From positions 620,001 through 684,000 of the forward strand of contig CAVZMF010000005.1 in NCBI GenBank assembly GCA_963776375.1: a stretch of 64,000 bases of DNA, given 5' to 3'. Of the stretch, positions 41,856 through 49,927 are shown one piece after another. Source of the DNA: PALSA-612 sp963776375. Its GTDB lineage: Bacteria; Actinomycetota; Thermoleophilia; Gaiellales; Gaiellaceae. Made by a program: the position numbers and the translations under genes. A model generated the notes under the pieces. It was not told the DNA's origin. It saw only the letters and a program-made list of their open reading frames with translations, and ran no database searches. Positions within the stretch are counted from its first letter, which is position 1; each line of letters starts with the position of its first letter.

Positions 41856-42870
41856 ACTGGCTGTCGAGCTCCTGTCCGGCGAGGACGCGTACGTGGTCGG
41901 CGGCACCGTGCGCGACGAGCTGCTCGGCCGCGAGATCCTGGACCTCGACATCGCCTGCCGCGAGCCGGAACAGGCTGCGCGGGCATACGCGGACCGAGCC
42001 GGGGGCGCGCCTTTTCCGCTGTCGGTGACCCACGGCGGATGGAGGGTGGCGCTGGGCGGCGGCCGGACGGTCGACTTCACGCCGTTCGGCGGCTCGATCG
42101 AGGACGACCTCTCCACCCGCGACTTCACGATCAACGCGATCGCCAGGCCGCTCCACGGCGGTGGCCACGTCGATCCTTTCGGCGGGCGCGGAGATCTGGA
42201 GAGGGAGCTCGTGCGTGCCGTCGACGCCGGCGTGTTCGAGCGCGACCCGCTGCGGCTGCTGCGCGCCGTCCGCTTCGAGGACGAGCTCGGCTTCGCGGTC
42301 GAGCGGCGCACCGAGCGGCTGGTCCGCGAGCATGCCGGGCTCGTGGCGCAACCGGCCGGCGAGCGGGTGCTCGACGTCCTCCTGCGGCTGAGCGTCGCCG
42401 GCTGGCGGCGGCTGGACGACCTCGGTCTCCTGGATCCGCTCGGGGGCTCGCTCGACCTCGCCGTGCGCGCTGACGCCGTCGACTCGGGCGAGTACCGGCT
42501 CGTCGTCTTCCTGCAGGACTCGCTGGGCCTGCTGCCCGTGTCGCGCGACCTGCGCCGCTACGCCGTTGCGCTCCTGCGCAGCTCGCCGCCGGCCGGCTCG
42601 ACGCCGCGCGACCTCCACCGCTTCCGGCGCCAGACGGAGCCCTGGGCTCTCGACGCGCTCGCCTTCCACGAGCGCTCCGACCTCGCCGACGCGCTCGTTC
42701 GGTCACGCGCCGCCGACCCCGCGGAGCCGCTCCTCCGCGGCGACGAGCTCGGCCTGCCGGCCGGCCCGCAGATCGGCGACCTGCTGGAGCTGATCGCCGA
42801 GGAACGGGCAGCAGGCACCATTTCCACCAGGGAGGAGGCACTCGAGCTTGTCAGACGACACACACGCTGA
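41848..42870 (+). CDS. CCA tRNA nucleotidyltransferase/poly(A) polymerase family
   Basis: Class II nucleotidyltransferase, 340 residues. The head domain has AYVVGGTVRDELLGREILDLDIAC (G-G-x-V-R-D and the catalytic D-x-D), the RDFTINAIA motif and the ribose/base-binding FERDPLRLLRAVRFEDELGF. The tail is shorter than in full CCA-adding enzymes. It could be a CCA-adding enzyme, a partial A- or CC-adding enzyme or a poly(A) polymerase; sequence alone cannot decide. In relatives tsaE usually follows alr, but it is absent here. It overlaps alr by 8 bp and the next gene by 23 bp. Confidence 0.85.
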   Translation: MLELAVELLSGEDAYVVGGTVRDELLGREILDLDIACREPEQAARAYADRAGGAPFPLSVTHGGWRVALGGGRTVDFTPFGGSIEDDLSTRDFTINAIARPLHGGGHVDPFGGRGDLERELVRAVDAGVFERDPLRLLRAVRFEDELGFAVERRTERLVREHAGLVAQPAGERVLDVLLRLSVAGWRRLDDLGLLDPLGGSLDLAVRADAVDSGEYRLVVFLQDSLGLLPVSRDLRRYAVALLRSSPPAGSTPRDLHRFRRQTEPWALDALAFHERSDLADALVRSRAADPAEPLLRGDELGLPAGPQIGDLLELIAEERAAGTISTREEALELVRRHTR

Positions 42871-43576
42871 GCGGGTCCGCGGGCGCTTCGCGCGCACGTC
42901 GGCCCAGATGGTCGAGCGCGAGCTGAAGCGGCGCGACGACCTCCGGGAACACCTCAGGCGTTTCGTGCCGCTTGCGGGCAACGAGCGCGTACTCGACTCG
43001 GGCGCCGGGACGGGCGCGCTCGCGCTCGCCCTGGGCCCGCTCGTCGCGCGGGTCGTCGCGCTCGACCTCGTCCCCGAGCTCCTCGTTCTCGGACGGCAGC
43101 AGGCCGCCGCCGCCGGCCTCGACCGAGTCGTGTTCGTCGAGGGCGACGCGACGGCGCTCCCGTTCGAGCGCGACGCCTTCGACCTGGCGGCCTGCCACAG
43201 GACGCTGCACCACGTCGCGCGTCCCGAGCTCGTGATCTCGGAGCTGGCCCGGGTGACGACGATCGGCGGCCGGGTGCTCGTGATCGACCAGATCGCGCCG
43301 GTCGACCCGCTCGCGGCGATCGAGCTGGACGGCTTCGAGCGCACTCGCGACCCCTCGCACACGCGGCTGCTCCCGGACACCGACATCCGGTCGATGCTCG
43401 ACGCCAACGGGCTCGTCCTGCGCGCCTCGCGTCAGGACCAGGAGGTGAGGGAGCTCGACAGCTATCTCGATCTCGCCGGCTGCGCCGGCGACGAGCGGGA
43501 GACCGCGGCGTCCGTCGCGCCCTCACAGCTCGTCGCCACCATCGGCTGGTACCTGGCGGCGAAGCCGCTGCCTTGA
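42848..43576 (+). CDS. Class I SAM-dependent methyltransferase (UbiE-like)
   Basis: 242 residues. After a basic helical N-terminus it has VLDSGAGTGALALALGPLVARVVALDLVPE (motif I and the acidic residue that binds SAM ribose), EGDATALPFERDAFDLAACHRTLHHV, and LVISELARVTTIGGRVLVID, typical of small-molecule methyltransferases. The motif I Gly pattern is complete. The substrate is unknown. The TTG start at 42848 overlaps the previous gene, so it ends the acpS-nnr-alr operon. Confidence 0.8.
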   Translation: MSDDTHAERVRGRFARTSAQMVERELKRRDDLREHLRRFVPLAGNERVLDSGAGTGALALALGPLVARVVALDLVPELLVLGRQQAAAAGLDRVVFVEGDATALPFERDAFDLAACHRTLHHVARPELVISELARVTTIGGRVLVIDQIAPVDPLAAIELDGFERTRDPSHTRLLPDTDIRSMLDANGLVLRASRQDQEVRELDSYLDLAGCAGDERETAASVAPSQLVATIGWYLAAKPLP

Positions 43577-43580
43577 TGCG

Positions 43581-43586
43581 TAAGCT
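43581..43586 (+). promoter_or_regulatory. -10 box TAAGCT for leaderless M29 gene
   Basis: TAAGCT ends 6 nt before GTG 43593; no ribosome binding site intervenes. Confidence 0.45.
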
Positions 43587-43592
43587 AGCGCG

Positions 43593-44811
43593 GTGACCGA
43601 GGACCTCTCCCGGCTCGCGGACCTCGCCGTCGCAGTCGGCGCGAACGTGCAGCCCGGCCAGATCGTCGGCGTCAGCGCCGAGATCGGCCACGAGAAGATC
43701 GCCCGCGCAATCGCCGCAAGCGCGTACGAGCGCGGGGCGAAGTTCGTCGACGTCTGGTACATCGACCCGCTCGTGAAGCGGGCCCGGATCGAGTTCGCGC
43801 CCGACGACACACTCGAGTACGTCCCGCCCTGGTACGGCGAGCGCATCCTCTCGCTCGGCGAGGAGCGCGGCGCGAACATCGTCACCCGCGGGCTGACGGT
43901 GCCGAACGCGCTCGAGGGCCTCGATCCGAAGCGGGCCGGCCGCGACCAGCTGCCGCGGATCAAGGAGACGAACGTGATCGTCAACGAGCGGACGGTCAAC
44001 TGGACGATCGTCGCCTATCCGACCGTGCCCTGGGCGCGGCTCTGCTACCCCGACCTCGACGACGACGCGGCGCTCGCCCGGCTGTGGGATGAGGTCAAGC
44101 ACGTCAGCCGCCTGGACGAGCCCGATCCGCTCGAGGCCTGGGAGCAGCGGATCACCCAGCTCGAGCGCGCCGCCGAGGCTCTGAACGACGCCGATCTCGA
44201 CGCGATCCACTTCGAGGGCGAGGGCACCGACCTGACCATCGGCCTGCTGCCGACGTCGATCTGGCGGATGGCGCGCTGGGCCACGATCGACGGCCTCAGG
44301 CACCTGCCCAACGTTCCCACGGAGGAGGTGTTCACCTCGCCCGACCCGGAGCGCGTCGAGGGCCACGTGCGCTCGACGAAGCCGCTCGTGCTCACCGACG
44401 GGACGATGGTCACCGGCCTCGAGGTGCGCTTCGAGGGCGGCCGGGCCGTCGAGATCACCGCCGACGAGGGCGCGCGAAGTGCTGCGCGGACGTACCCAGA
44501 TCGACGACGGCGCCGCTCGGCTCGGCGAGATCGCGCTCGTCGACCGCGAGAGCCGGATCGGGCAGCTCGGCACCGTCTTCTACGAGACGCTCCTGGACGA
44601 GAACGCGGCCAGCCACATCGCCTTCGGCGCCGGCTTCTCGTTCGCCGTCGAGAGCGACGAGGACCGCGCGCGCATCAACCAGAGCGCGGTGCACATCGAC
44701 TTCATGATCGGCGGCAACGACGTCGACGTCACCGGTGTGCGGCGCGACGGCGAGCGGCTGCCGCTGCTCCGCGGCGGCGTCTGGCAGCTCGCCGCGGTCC
44801 CTGCCGCTTGA
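43593..44811 (+). CDS. M29-family metallo-aminopeptidase, copy 1 (one apparent frameshift)
   Basis: About 405 residues of the M29 (thermophilic aminopeptidase, AmpS/AmpT) family: NVQPGQIVGVSAEIGHEKIA near the start, EYVPPWYGER, VNWTIVAYPTVPWA, IHFEGEGTDLTIGLLP, and NVPTEEVFTSPDPERVEGHV with the first metal-binding Glu. After a one-base shift near 44470 it continues LGEIALVDRESRIGQLGTVF and YETLLDENAASHIAFG, VHIDFMIGG and a normal end GGVWQLAAVPAA. Without the correction the frame runs into copy 2. The stop overlaps the TTG start of copy 2. Confidence 0.85.
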
Positions 44812-46106
44812 CGCCCGCCGCGCTGACCGAACGGCTCGCCGAGCTCGCGGTCGGGATCGGCGCGAACGTGCAGCCGGGCCAGATCGTCTCCATCTCGGCG
44901 GACATCGATCTCCAGGAGGTCGTGCGCGAGGTCGCCGCCCGCGCCTACCGCCGCGGCGCGAAGTTCGTGGACGTCAGCTACTACGACCCCGAGGTGAAGC
45001 GTGCGCGCATCCAGCACGCCTCGCCCGACACGCTCGACTTCGTCCCGCCCTGGTACGGCCGCCGCGTGTTCGAGCTCGGCGAGAACCATGCGGCGCGGGT
45101 CGTCATCGCCGCGCCGCCCAACCCGCAGGCTCTGGACGGTCTCGACCCGGACCGCCTCGGCCGCGACCAGCTCCCCGCGATCGCCGAGTGGATGCAGGTG
45201 CTCGCCCACCGCACCGTGAACTGGACGATCATCCCCTATCCCACCGTGCCCTGGGCGAGGCTGGTCCATCCGGATCTCGACGACGAGGATGCCTTCGACC
45301 GGCTCTGCCGCGACATCGTGTACGTCTGTCGGCTCGACGAGCCCGATCCCGCCGCCGCGTGGAGGCAGCGGACGGCCGAGCTGACCGACGTCGGGGGCCG
45401 CCTGAACGCGCTGGAGCTCGACGCGGTCCACTTCGAAGGGCCCGGCACCGACCTGACGATCGGTCTGCTGCCCAGCTCGAGCTGGATCGGCGCGGTCTCG
45501 TGGACGGTCGACGGCCTCGAGCACCTGCCGAACGTTCCGACGGAGGAGGTGTTCACGACGCCCGACCCGGAGCGCGCCGAGGGCCGGGTGCGCTCGACGA
45601 AGCCGCTCGTGCTCGTCGACGGGTCGATCGTCCGCGGGCTCGAGGTCCGCTTCGAGGGCGGTCGCGCCGTCCAGATCGACGCCGAGCAGGGCGCCGAGGT
45701 GATCAGGGCGCGAACGGCGCGGGACGAGGGGGCGTCGCGGCTCGGCGAGGTGGCGCTCGTCGACCGGGAGAGCCGGATCGGACAGCTCGACACCGTCTTC
45801 TACGAGACACTCCTGGACGAGAACGCGACCAGCCACGTCGCCTTCGGCTCGGCGTACGAGGAGGCCGTGTCGGAGGAGGACGTGCCCCGCGTCAACAAGA
45901 GCGGCACGCACATCGACTTCATGCTCGGCGGCGACGACGTCGACGTGACCGGGATCACCCGCGGCGGCGAGCGGGTGCCGCTCCTCCGCGCCGGCGCCTG
46001 GCAGATCTGGCACGGGGGAAACAGCCGGTTTCCCCCCTCCCCTTCGTGGCGCGTCTCGAGCGGCTTGAGCTACGCCGCGGCAAAGCCACGGCTCCGCGGC
46101 AGCTGA
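44808..46106 (+). CDS. M29-family metallo-aminopeptidase, copy 2 with repeat-encoded tail
   Basis: 432 residues, close paralogue of copy 1 along its whole length, with every motif present (NVQPGQIVSISADIDLQEVV, NVPTEEVFTTPDPERAEGRV, VALVDRESRIGQLDTVFYET, THIDFMLGGDDVDVTG). M29 enzymes use a two-metal site and act as oligomeric aminopeptidases. The family C-terminus would end after GAWQIW. Instead the frame runs 31 residues further through a copy of the dispersed hairpin repeat (WHGGNSRFPPSPSWRVSSGL and so on). At the equivalent place in copy 1 of the repeat the preceding codon is the TAG stop of rpsI; here it is TGG. The tail is probably not functional. Confidence 0.88.
   Translation: MTPAALTERLAELAVGIGANVQPGQIVSISADIDLQEVVREVAARAYRRGAKFVDVSYYDPEVKRARIQHASPDTLDFVPPWYGRRVFELGENHAARVVIAAPPNPQALDGLDPDRLGRDQLPAIAEWMQVLAHRTVNWTIIPYPTVPWARLVHPDLDDEDAFDRLCRDIVYVCRLDEPDPAAAWRQRTAELTDVGGRLNALELDAVHFEGPGTDLTIGLLPSSSWIGAVSWTVDGLEHLPNVPTEEVFTTPDPERAEGRVRSTKPLVLVDGSIVRGLEVRFEGGRAVQIDAEQGAEVIRARTARDEGASRLGEVALVDRESRIGQLDTVFYETLLDENATSHVAFGSAYEEAVSEEDVPRVNKSGTHIDFMLGGDDVDVTGITRGGERVPLLRAGAWQIWHGGNSRFPPSPSWRVSSGLSYAAAKPRLRGS
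46011..46076 (+). repeat. Dispersed hairpin repeat, copy 2
   Basis: CACGGGGGAAACAGCCGGTT then TCCCCC, with an 8-bp GGGGGAAA/TTTCCCCC stem and 7-nt loop at 46014-46036. CCCTTCGTGGCGC, CTCGA and GAGCTACGC follow, in the same order as at 17690-17764. It lies inside the annotated end of the M29 copy 2 frame. Confidence 0.75.
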
Positions 46107-46231
46107 ACCGCGTGGCGAGCCCGTGATCGACGAGCGGATTCCCCGGCTCCGCGCGCACCTGGCAGATCTGAGACGAGCGCCGCCAGCGCCGCGGCGCCGA
46201 GCAGCAGGAGGACGGAAGGGCGCGTGTTCAC
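46070..46231 (-). CDS. Possible small secreted protein after DUF4242
   Basis: A 53-codon frame that starts at GTG 46231, overlapping the stop of the DUF4242 gene (GTGA), which is the usual coupling in this genome. Its first 22 residues (VNTRPSVLLLLGAAALAALV) look like a signal peptide. The rest is Arg-rich in this frame. In the neighbouring frame the DNA reads RAEPGNPLVDHGLATRFSC, which looks more like a mature protein, so an indel is possible. Weak candidate. Confidence 0.3.
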   Translation of the reverse strand: MNTRPSVLLLLGAAALAALVSDLPGARGAGESARRSRARHAVQLPRSRGFAAA

Positions 46232-46503
46232 GGGGAGGCTCCCTTCGATTCGGTGAGGGCCTCGGAGACGCGCTCGAACGGCAGGGCCGCCCGCTGGGCG
46301 ACCGCGCGCACGACGTCGGCCGAGACGGCCTCGTAGAGGAAGAAGCAGGTCTCGTCGTCGGGGACGAAGATCGAGTGCAGGAACGTGACCGGGGTTCCCT
46401 CGCTGGTCAGCTCTTCGGCGGCGGTACGTGCCTGCGCCGACCGGCGCTCGAGCGCGTCACCGCCGCCGCGTGCGAGGTAGACCTCGACGAGAAACTCGGT
46501 CAT
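46228..46503 (-). CDS. DUF4242-family small protein
   Basis: 91 residues: MTEFLVEVYLARGGGDALER, a ferredoxin-like fold pattern with FLHSIFVPDDETCFFLYEAVS and a C-terminal helix FERVSEALTES. This fits DUF4242, which includes the small nickel-binding SCO4226-type proteins. The role is unknown. The start is ATG 46503, not the longer upstream frame, since family members begin M-x-x-F-L-V-E. Confidence 0.75.
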   Translation of the reverse strand: MTEFLVEVYLARGGGDALERRSAQARTAAEELTSEGTPVTFLHSIFVPDDETCFFLYEAVSADVVRAVAQRAALPFERVSEALTESKGASP

Positions 46504-46865
46504 GCGGCCGACGGTAGGGCCGGCCACGCCGAAGCGAAATCCCGGAAACCTTCAATGTTTGGAGCTGGGCGGGGCCACGCGGAGGATCGAACTGGATGCC
46601 CTCGATCCTCACGATCGACGTGCTGCTCCGGTTAGGGCCCGTGTCAACGGATTCGGCGTGACCCCCGTCACCGGTTCGGGTGCGGATTTCCGCACCTTCG
46701 AGAGCGGGCTTACCCCCTTGGCCTCCCTCGCCTCCGGCAGGCAGCCTCGATCGGATGGGAAGGCAACGACGGGAGGCGTCATAAGCAGGCGGGCTCGTGA
46801 GCTTGCGCACGAGGGCGCTCCGGCATTCGAGCACGAATGACTACCCTGACGGCACGGGGGTTGGA
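46504..46865 (+). other. 362-bp non-coding region with three hairpins
   Basis: No credible gene. Three perfect inverted repeats occur in order: GAGGATCGA/TCGATCCTC (46582-46610), GTGAC-CCCC-GTCAC (46658-46671) and GGTGCGGA-TT-TCCGCACC (46679-46696). They lie upstream of the two-component operon. This could be a structured leader or small RNA, or just divergent promoter space. Confidence 0.4.
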
Positions 46866-47261
46866 ATGATCAGGGGCGAGCATCGGGAGCTGCTCGAGCA
46901 GCTGCGGCCGGCGCGTCGGGTCCTCCTCGTCGACGACCATCCGAGCTTCCGCCGTTGCGCGCGGGCGCTGCTCACGGCGGAGGGCTTCGAGGTCGTCGCG
47001 GAGGCGGCGGACGGCGTGTCGGCACTCGCTCTGGCCGAGGAAGTCTCGCCGGAGCTCGTCCTCCTGGACATCCAGCTCCCCGATATCGACGGCTTCGAGG
47101 TGGCGCACCGACTCCTCGCGCTCGATCCCGATCTCGCGATCGTCCTCGTCTCCGGCCGGGAGCGTGCGGAGTACGGGTCGTCGATCGACGAGAGCGGCGC
47201 TCTCGGCTTCGTCGCCAAGTCCGACCTGTCCGGTGCTGCGCTGGAGAGCCTGCTCCGGTGA
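46866..47261 (+). CDS. Single-domain response regulator (receiver only)
   Basis: 131 residues that are a complete CheY-like receiver with no output domain: VLLVDDHPSFRRCARALL (acidic pair), phospho-acceptor Asp in LVLLDIQLPDIDGFEV, and Lys in LGFVAKSDLSG. It probably shuttles phosphate or competes for the histidine kinase encoded next, whose GTG start overlaps its stop. The start at ATG 46866 is chosen from spacing; a TTG 5 bases upstream is out of frame. Confidence 0.88.
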   Translation: MIRGEHRELLEQLRPARRVLLVDDHPSFRRCARALLTAEGFEVVAEAADGVSALALAEEVSPELVLLDIQLPDIDGFEVAHRLLALDPDLAIVLVSGRERAEYGSSIDESGALGFVAKSDLSGAALESLLR

Positions 47262-49927
47262 CGACCCGGGCGGTCGCCGCCGTCTCGGCACGGGTGAGAG
47301 ACGGGCCTCGCCGCGTGCCGGCGCCGCTGGCGCTCGGTCTCGCGACGGTGGCGCTGGCCGCGACCGGCGCCGCCGTCTACACGACCGCGTCCAGCCGGCA
47401 CGCCCCCGCTCCCGCCGGCCATGCCGTGCTGACCGTCGTCGTCTGCCTGTCCTTCGTCGGGGCGGGCATCGTCGCGCTGCGGCGGCCGCCGTACGCGCAT
47501 TTCGGGCTACTGCTCGCCGCCGTCGGGCTCGCGTCGCTCCTCGGCGCGCTCCACGACGCCAACGACGCCTTCCCGTACACGATCGGGGTGATCACGGCGA
47601 ACCTCGTATTCGCCGTGCTCGTGCACGCGCTGCTGTCCTATCCCGGCGAGGGGCCGGCCTCGCGGCGGACGAAGCTCCTCGTCCTCGTCTGCTACATCGA
47701 CGTGCTCGCGCTTCAGGCGGTCGCGATCCTCTTCGACCCGCTCACGCGCTGGCAGAGCGACCATCCGCGGAACCTCGCGCTCGTCGACTCGCACGAGGCG
47801 CTCTCCACGGGGCTCGAGGAGCTCGAGGCGGGGATTGCCGCGCTCGTGGCGCTCGGAGCAATCGTCGTGCTCGTCCGGCGCGCGCGGGCCGCGACCACGA
47901 CGGCGCGGAGCCAGTTCACGCCCGTCCTCGTCGGGGGGACGTTCGCGCTGCTCCTCTTCTCCGTGGGGCTCGTGCTGGCGCCGATCTCCTCGAACGCGGC
48001 CGTCGTCGGGATCGGGCTCGGACTGCTGGCCGCGGTCGCGCTGCCGGTCGGCTTCCTCGCGATCCTGCTCCAGGGACGGCTCTCCCGCGCCGCCGTGGGC
48101 GAGCTCCTCCTCGAGCTTCGCGAGCGCGGCCGGCCGCCGGGACTGCGCGACGCGCTCCGCCGCGCCCTGCACGACCCCTCGCTCGAGGTCGCGCGCCTGC
48201 GCCCGGAGGACGGCGCCTACGTCGACCGCACCGGCAACGCGATCGAGCTCCCGGAGCCCGGGGAGACGCAGGTCTCGACGCCGATCCTCCACGCCGGCGA
48301 GCCGGTCGGCGCGCTCGTGCACGACCGCTCGCTGCGGCTGCGGCCGGAGCTGCTCGACGCCGTCAACGCCGCCGCCGGCTTCGCGCTCGCGAACGAGCGC
48401 GCGCTCGGCACCCTGGAGCGTGTCGAGGAGCGCAACCGCGCCCTGGTCGACGCCGTGCCAGACCTGATGATCCGCGTGTCGCGTGACGGCATCTACCTCG
48501 ACGTCCGGGTCGAGGACCAGGCGCAGCTGGTCATGCCTCCCGAGGAGCTGATCGGACGCAACGTCCGCGACGTCCTCGAATCCGACCTGGCCGACCGGGT
48601 GTTCGCGTGCATCGAGAAGGCGCTCGACACGGGCGAGATGAGCTCGATCGAGTACGAGATCGAGATCGCCGGCGTGCCCCGCTGGAAGGAGTCGAGGATG
48701 GTGCCGAGCGGCGAGGACGAGGTCGTCACGATCGTGCGCGACTTCACCGAGCAGCGGGAGGCGCAGGCACAGCAGCGCCGTCTGGCCGAGGAGCAGGCCG
48801 CCCTGCGCCGCGTGGCCACGCTCGTCGCCGGCGGCGCCGAGCCGGAGCAGGTCTTCCAGGTTGCGACGGAGGAAGTCAGTCGGCTGCTCGACCTGCGCTC
48901 GTCGCTCCTCCTCCGCTACCTGAGCCCGAACACGGGCACGATCGTCGGCCGGTTCGGCGATCCGCCGGACACCTTCGAGCTCGGCAGCTTCCTCCGCTTC
49001 GACGAGGGAGCAGCCGCCGCTGTGTACAGGACAGGCGAGCCGACCCGGGTCGACTACAACGAGCTCGAGAGCGACATCGCGCTCAGGATGCGGGCGCTCG
49101 GGTTCCGCTACAGCGTGGCGGTCCCGATCAGCGTCGCCGGTGCCACCTGGGGCGCGATCGTCGCAGGCCTGCGCGAGCACGAGTTCTTCCCGCACGAGAC
49201 CGAGCGTCGGCTGGGGGCGTTCGCGGAACTGATCGCCCTCGCGATCGCGAGCGCTCAGGCCCGGGACGAGCTCACCGCATCGCGCCTGCGCATCGTCGAG
49301 GCGAGCGACGCCGAGCGGCGCAGGATCGAGCGAAACCTCCACGACGGCGCGCAACAGCGGCTGCTCGCGCTCTCGGTCGGCCTAAGGCTCGTCCAGAGCA
49401 GGGTGCACGACTCCCCGGAGGAAGCCGAGGAGTTGCTCGAGGTTGCGGTCGAGGAGCTCAGCGCCGCCCTGACCGAGCTTCGGGAGCTGGCGCAGGGGAT
49501 CCACCCGGCCGTTCTGACCGACCGCGGGCTCGAGACGGCGCTGGAGGTGCTCGCGGCCCGGACGCCGCTCCCGGTCGTACTCGAGATCCGGCTCCCCGAG
49601 CCCCTGCCCGAGCCGGTCGAGGCCGCCACGTACTACGTCGTCTCCGAGGCGCTCGCGAATGTGGTGAAGCACGCGGGTGCCTCGTCGGCTCAGGTCCGCG
49701 TCGACCACGCTGACGACGCATTGACAGTCGAGATCGACGACGACGGCATGGGCGGCGCAGACGTGGATGCCGGCGGCTCTGGTCTCTGGGGCCTTCGCGA
49801 CCGGATCGAGACGCTCGAAGGCAGCCTCCGGGTCGACAGCCCGCGCGGCCGGGGCACGCGCGTCAGCGCTGACCTTCCGGTACGAGTCTCTCGACACGAA
49901 CGGGCCGGAGCGGAGTCGGTCGCGTGA
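47258..49927 (+). CDS. Multi-sensor NarL-type histidine kinase (7TM-PAS-GAF-HisKA_3)
   Basis: 889 residues. The N-terminal half has about eight hydrophobic helices (20-280), similar to MASE/7TM sensor regions. Then come a GAF-like remnant (285-375), a PAS domain (about 385-495, VDAVPDLMIRVSRDGIYLDV), a GAF domain (about 515-665), a HisKA_3 dimerisation domain with the phospho-His in RRRIERNLHDGAQQRLLAL (about 690), and a HATPase with EALANVVKHAGASSAQV and the G-boxes GLWGLRDRIETLEG. The signal is unknown. It is coupled on both sides (GTGA, TGATG) to the receiver protein and the cyclase-like regulator, so the three form one signalling operon. Confidence 0.9.
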   Translation: MTTRAVAAVSARVRDGPRRVPAPLALGLATVALAATGAAVYTTASSRHAPAPAGHAVLTVVVCLSFVGAGIVALRRPPYAHFGLLLAAVGLASLLGALHDANDAFPYTIGVITANLVFAVLVHALLSYPGEGPASRRTKLLVLVCYIDVLALQAVAILFDPLTRWQSDHPRNLALVDSHEALSTGLEELEAGIAALVALGAIVVLVRRARAATTTARSQFTPVLVGGTFALLLFSVGLVLAPISSNAAVVGIGLGLLAAVALPVGFLAILLQGRLSRAAVGELLLELRERGRPPGLRDALRRALHDPSLEVARLRPEDGAYVDRTGNAIELPEPGETQVSTPILHAGEPVGALVHDRSLRLRPELLDAVNAAAGFALANERALGTLERVEERNRALVDAVPDLMIRVSRDGIYLDVRVEDQAQLVMPPEELIGRNVRDVLESDLADRVFACIEKALDTGEMSSIEYEIEIAGVPRWKESRMVPSGEDEVVTIVRDFTEQREAQAQQRRLAEEQAALRRVATLVAGGAEPEQVFQVATEEVSRLLDLRSSLLLRYLSPNTGTIVGRFGDPPDTFELGSFLRFDEGAAAAVYRTGEPTRVDYNELESDIALRMRALGFRYSVAVPISVAGATWGAIVAGLREHEFFPHETERRLGAFAELIALAIASAQARDELTASRLRIVEASDAERRRIERNLHDGAQQRLLALSVGLRLVQSRVHDSPEEAEELLEVAVEELSAALTELRELAQGIHPAVLTDRGLETALEVLAARTPLPVVLEIRLPEPLPEPVEAATYYVVSEALANVVKHAGASSAQVRVDHADDALTVEIDDDGMGGADVDAGGSGLWGLRDRIETLEGSLRVDSPRGRGTRVSADLPVRVSRHERAGAESVA

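Noticed and set aside
43593..46106. An 837-residue double M29 protein
   Set aside because: The first copy has its proper C-terminus and stop in the neighbouring frame; the fused frame arises from one extra base near 44470.
46504..46865. tRNA or riboswitch
   Set aside because: No T-arm GGTTCGA-type loop with matching acceptor stem, and no class of riboswitch core that I recognise.
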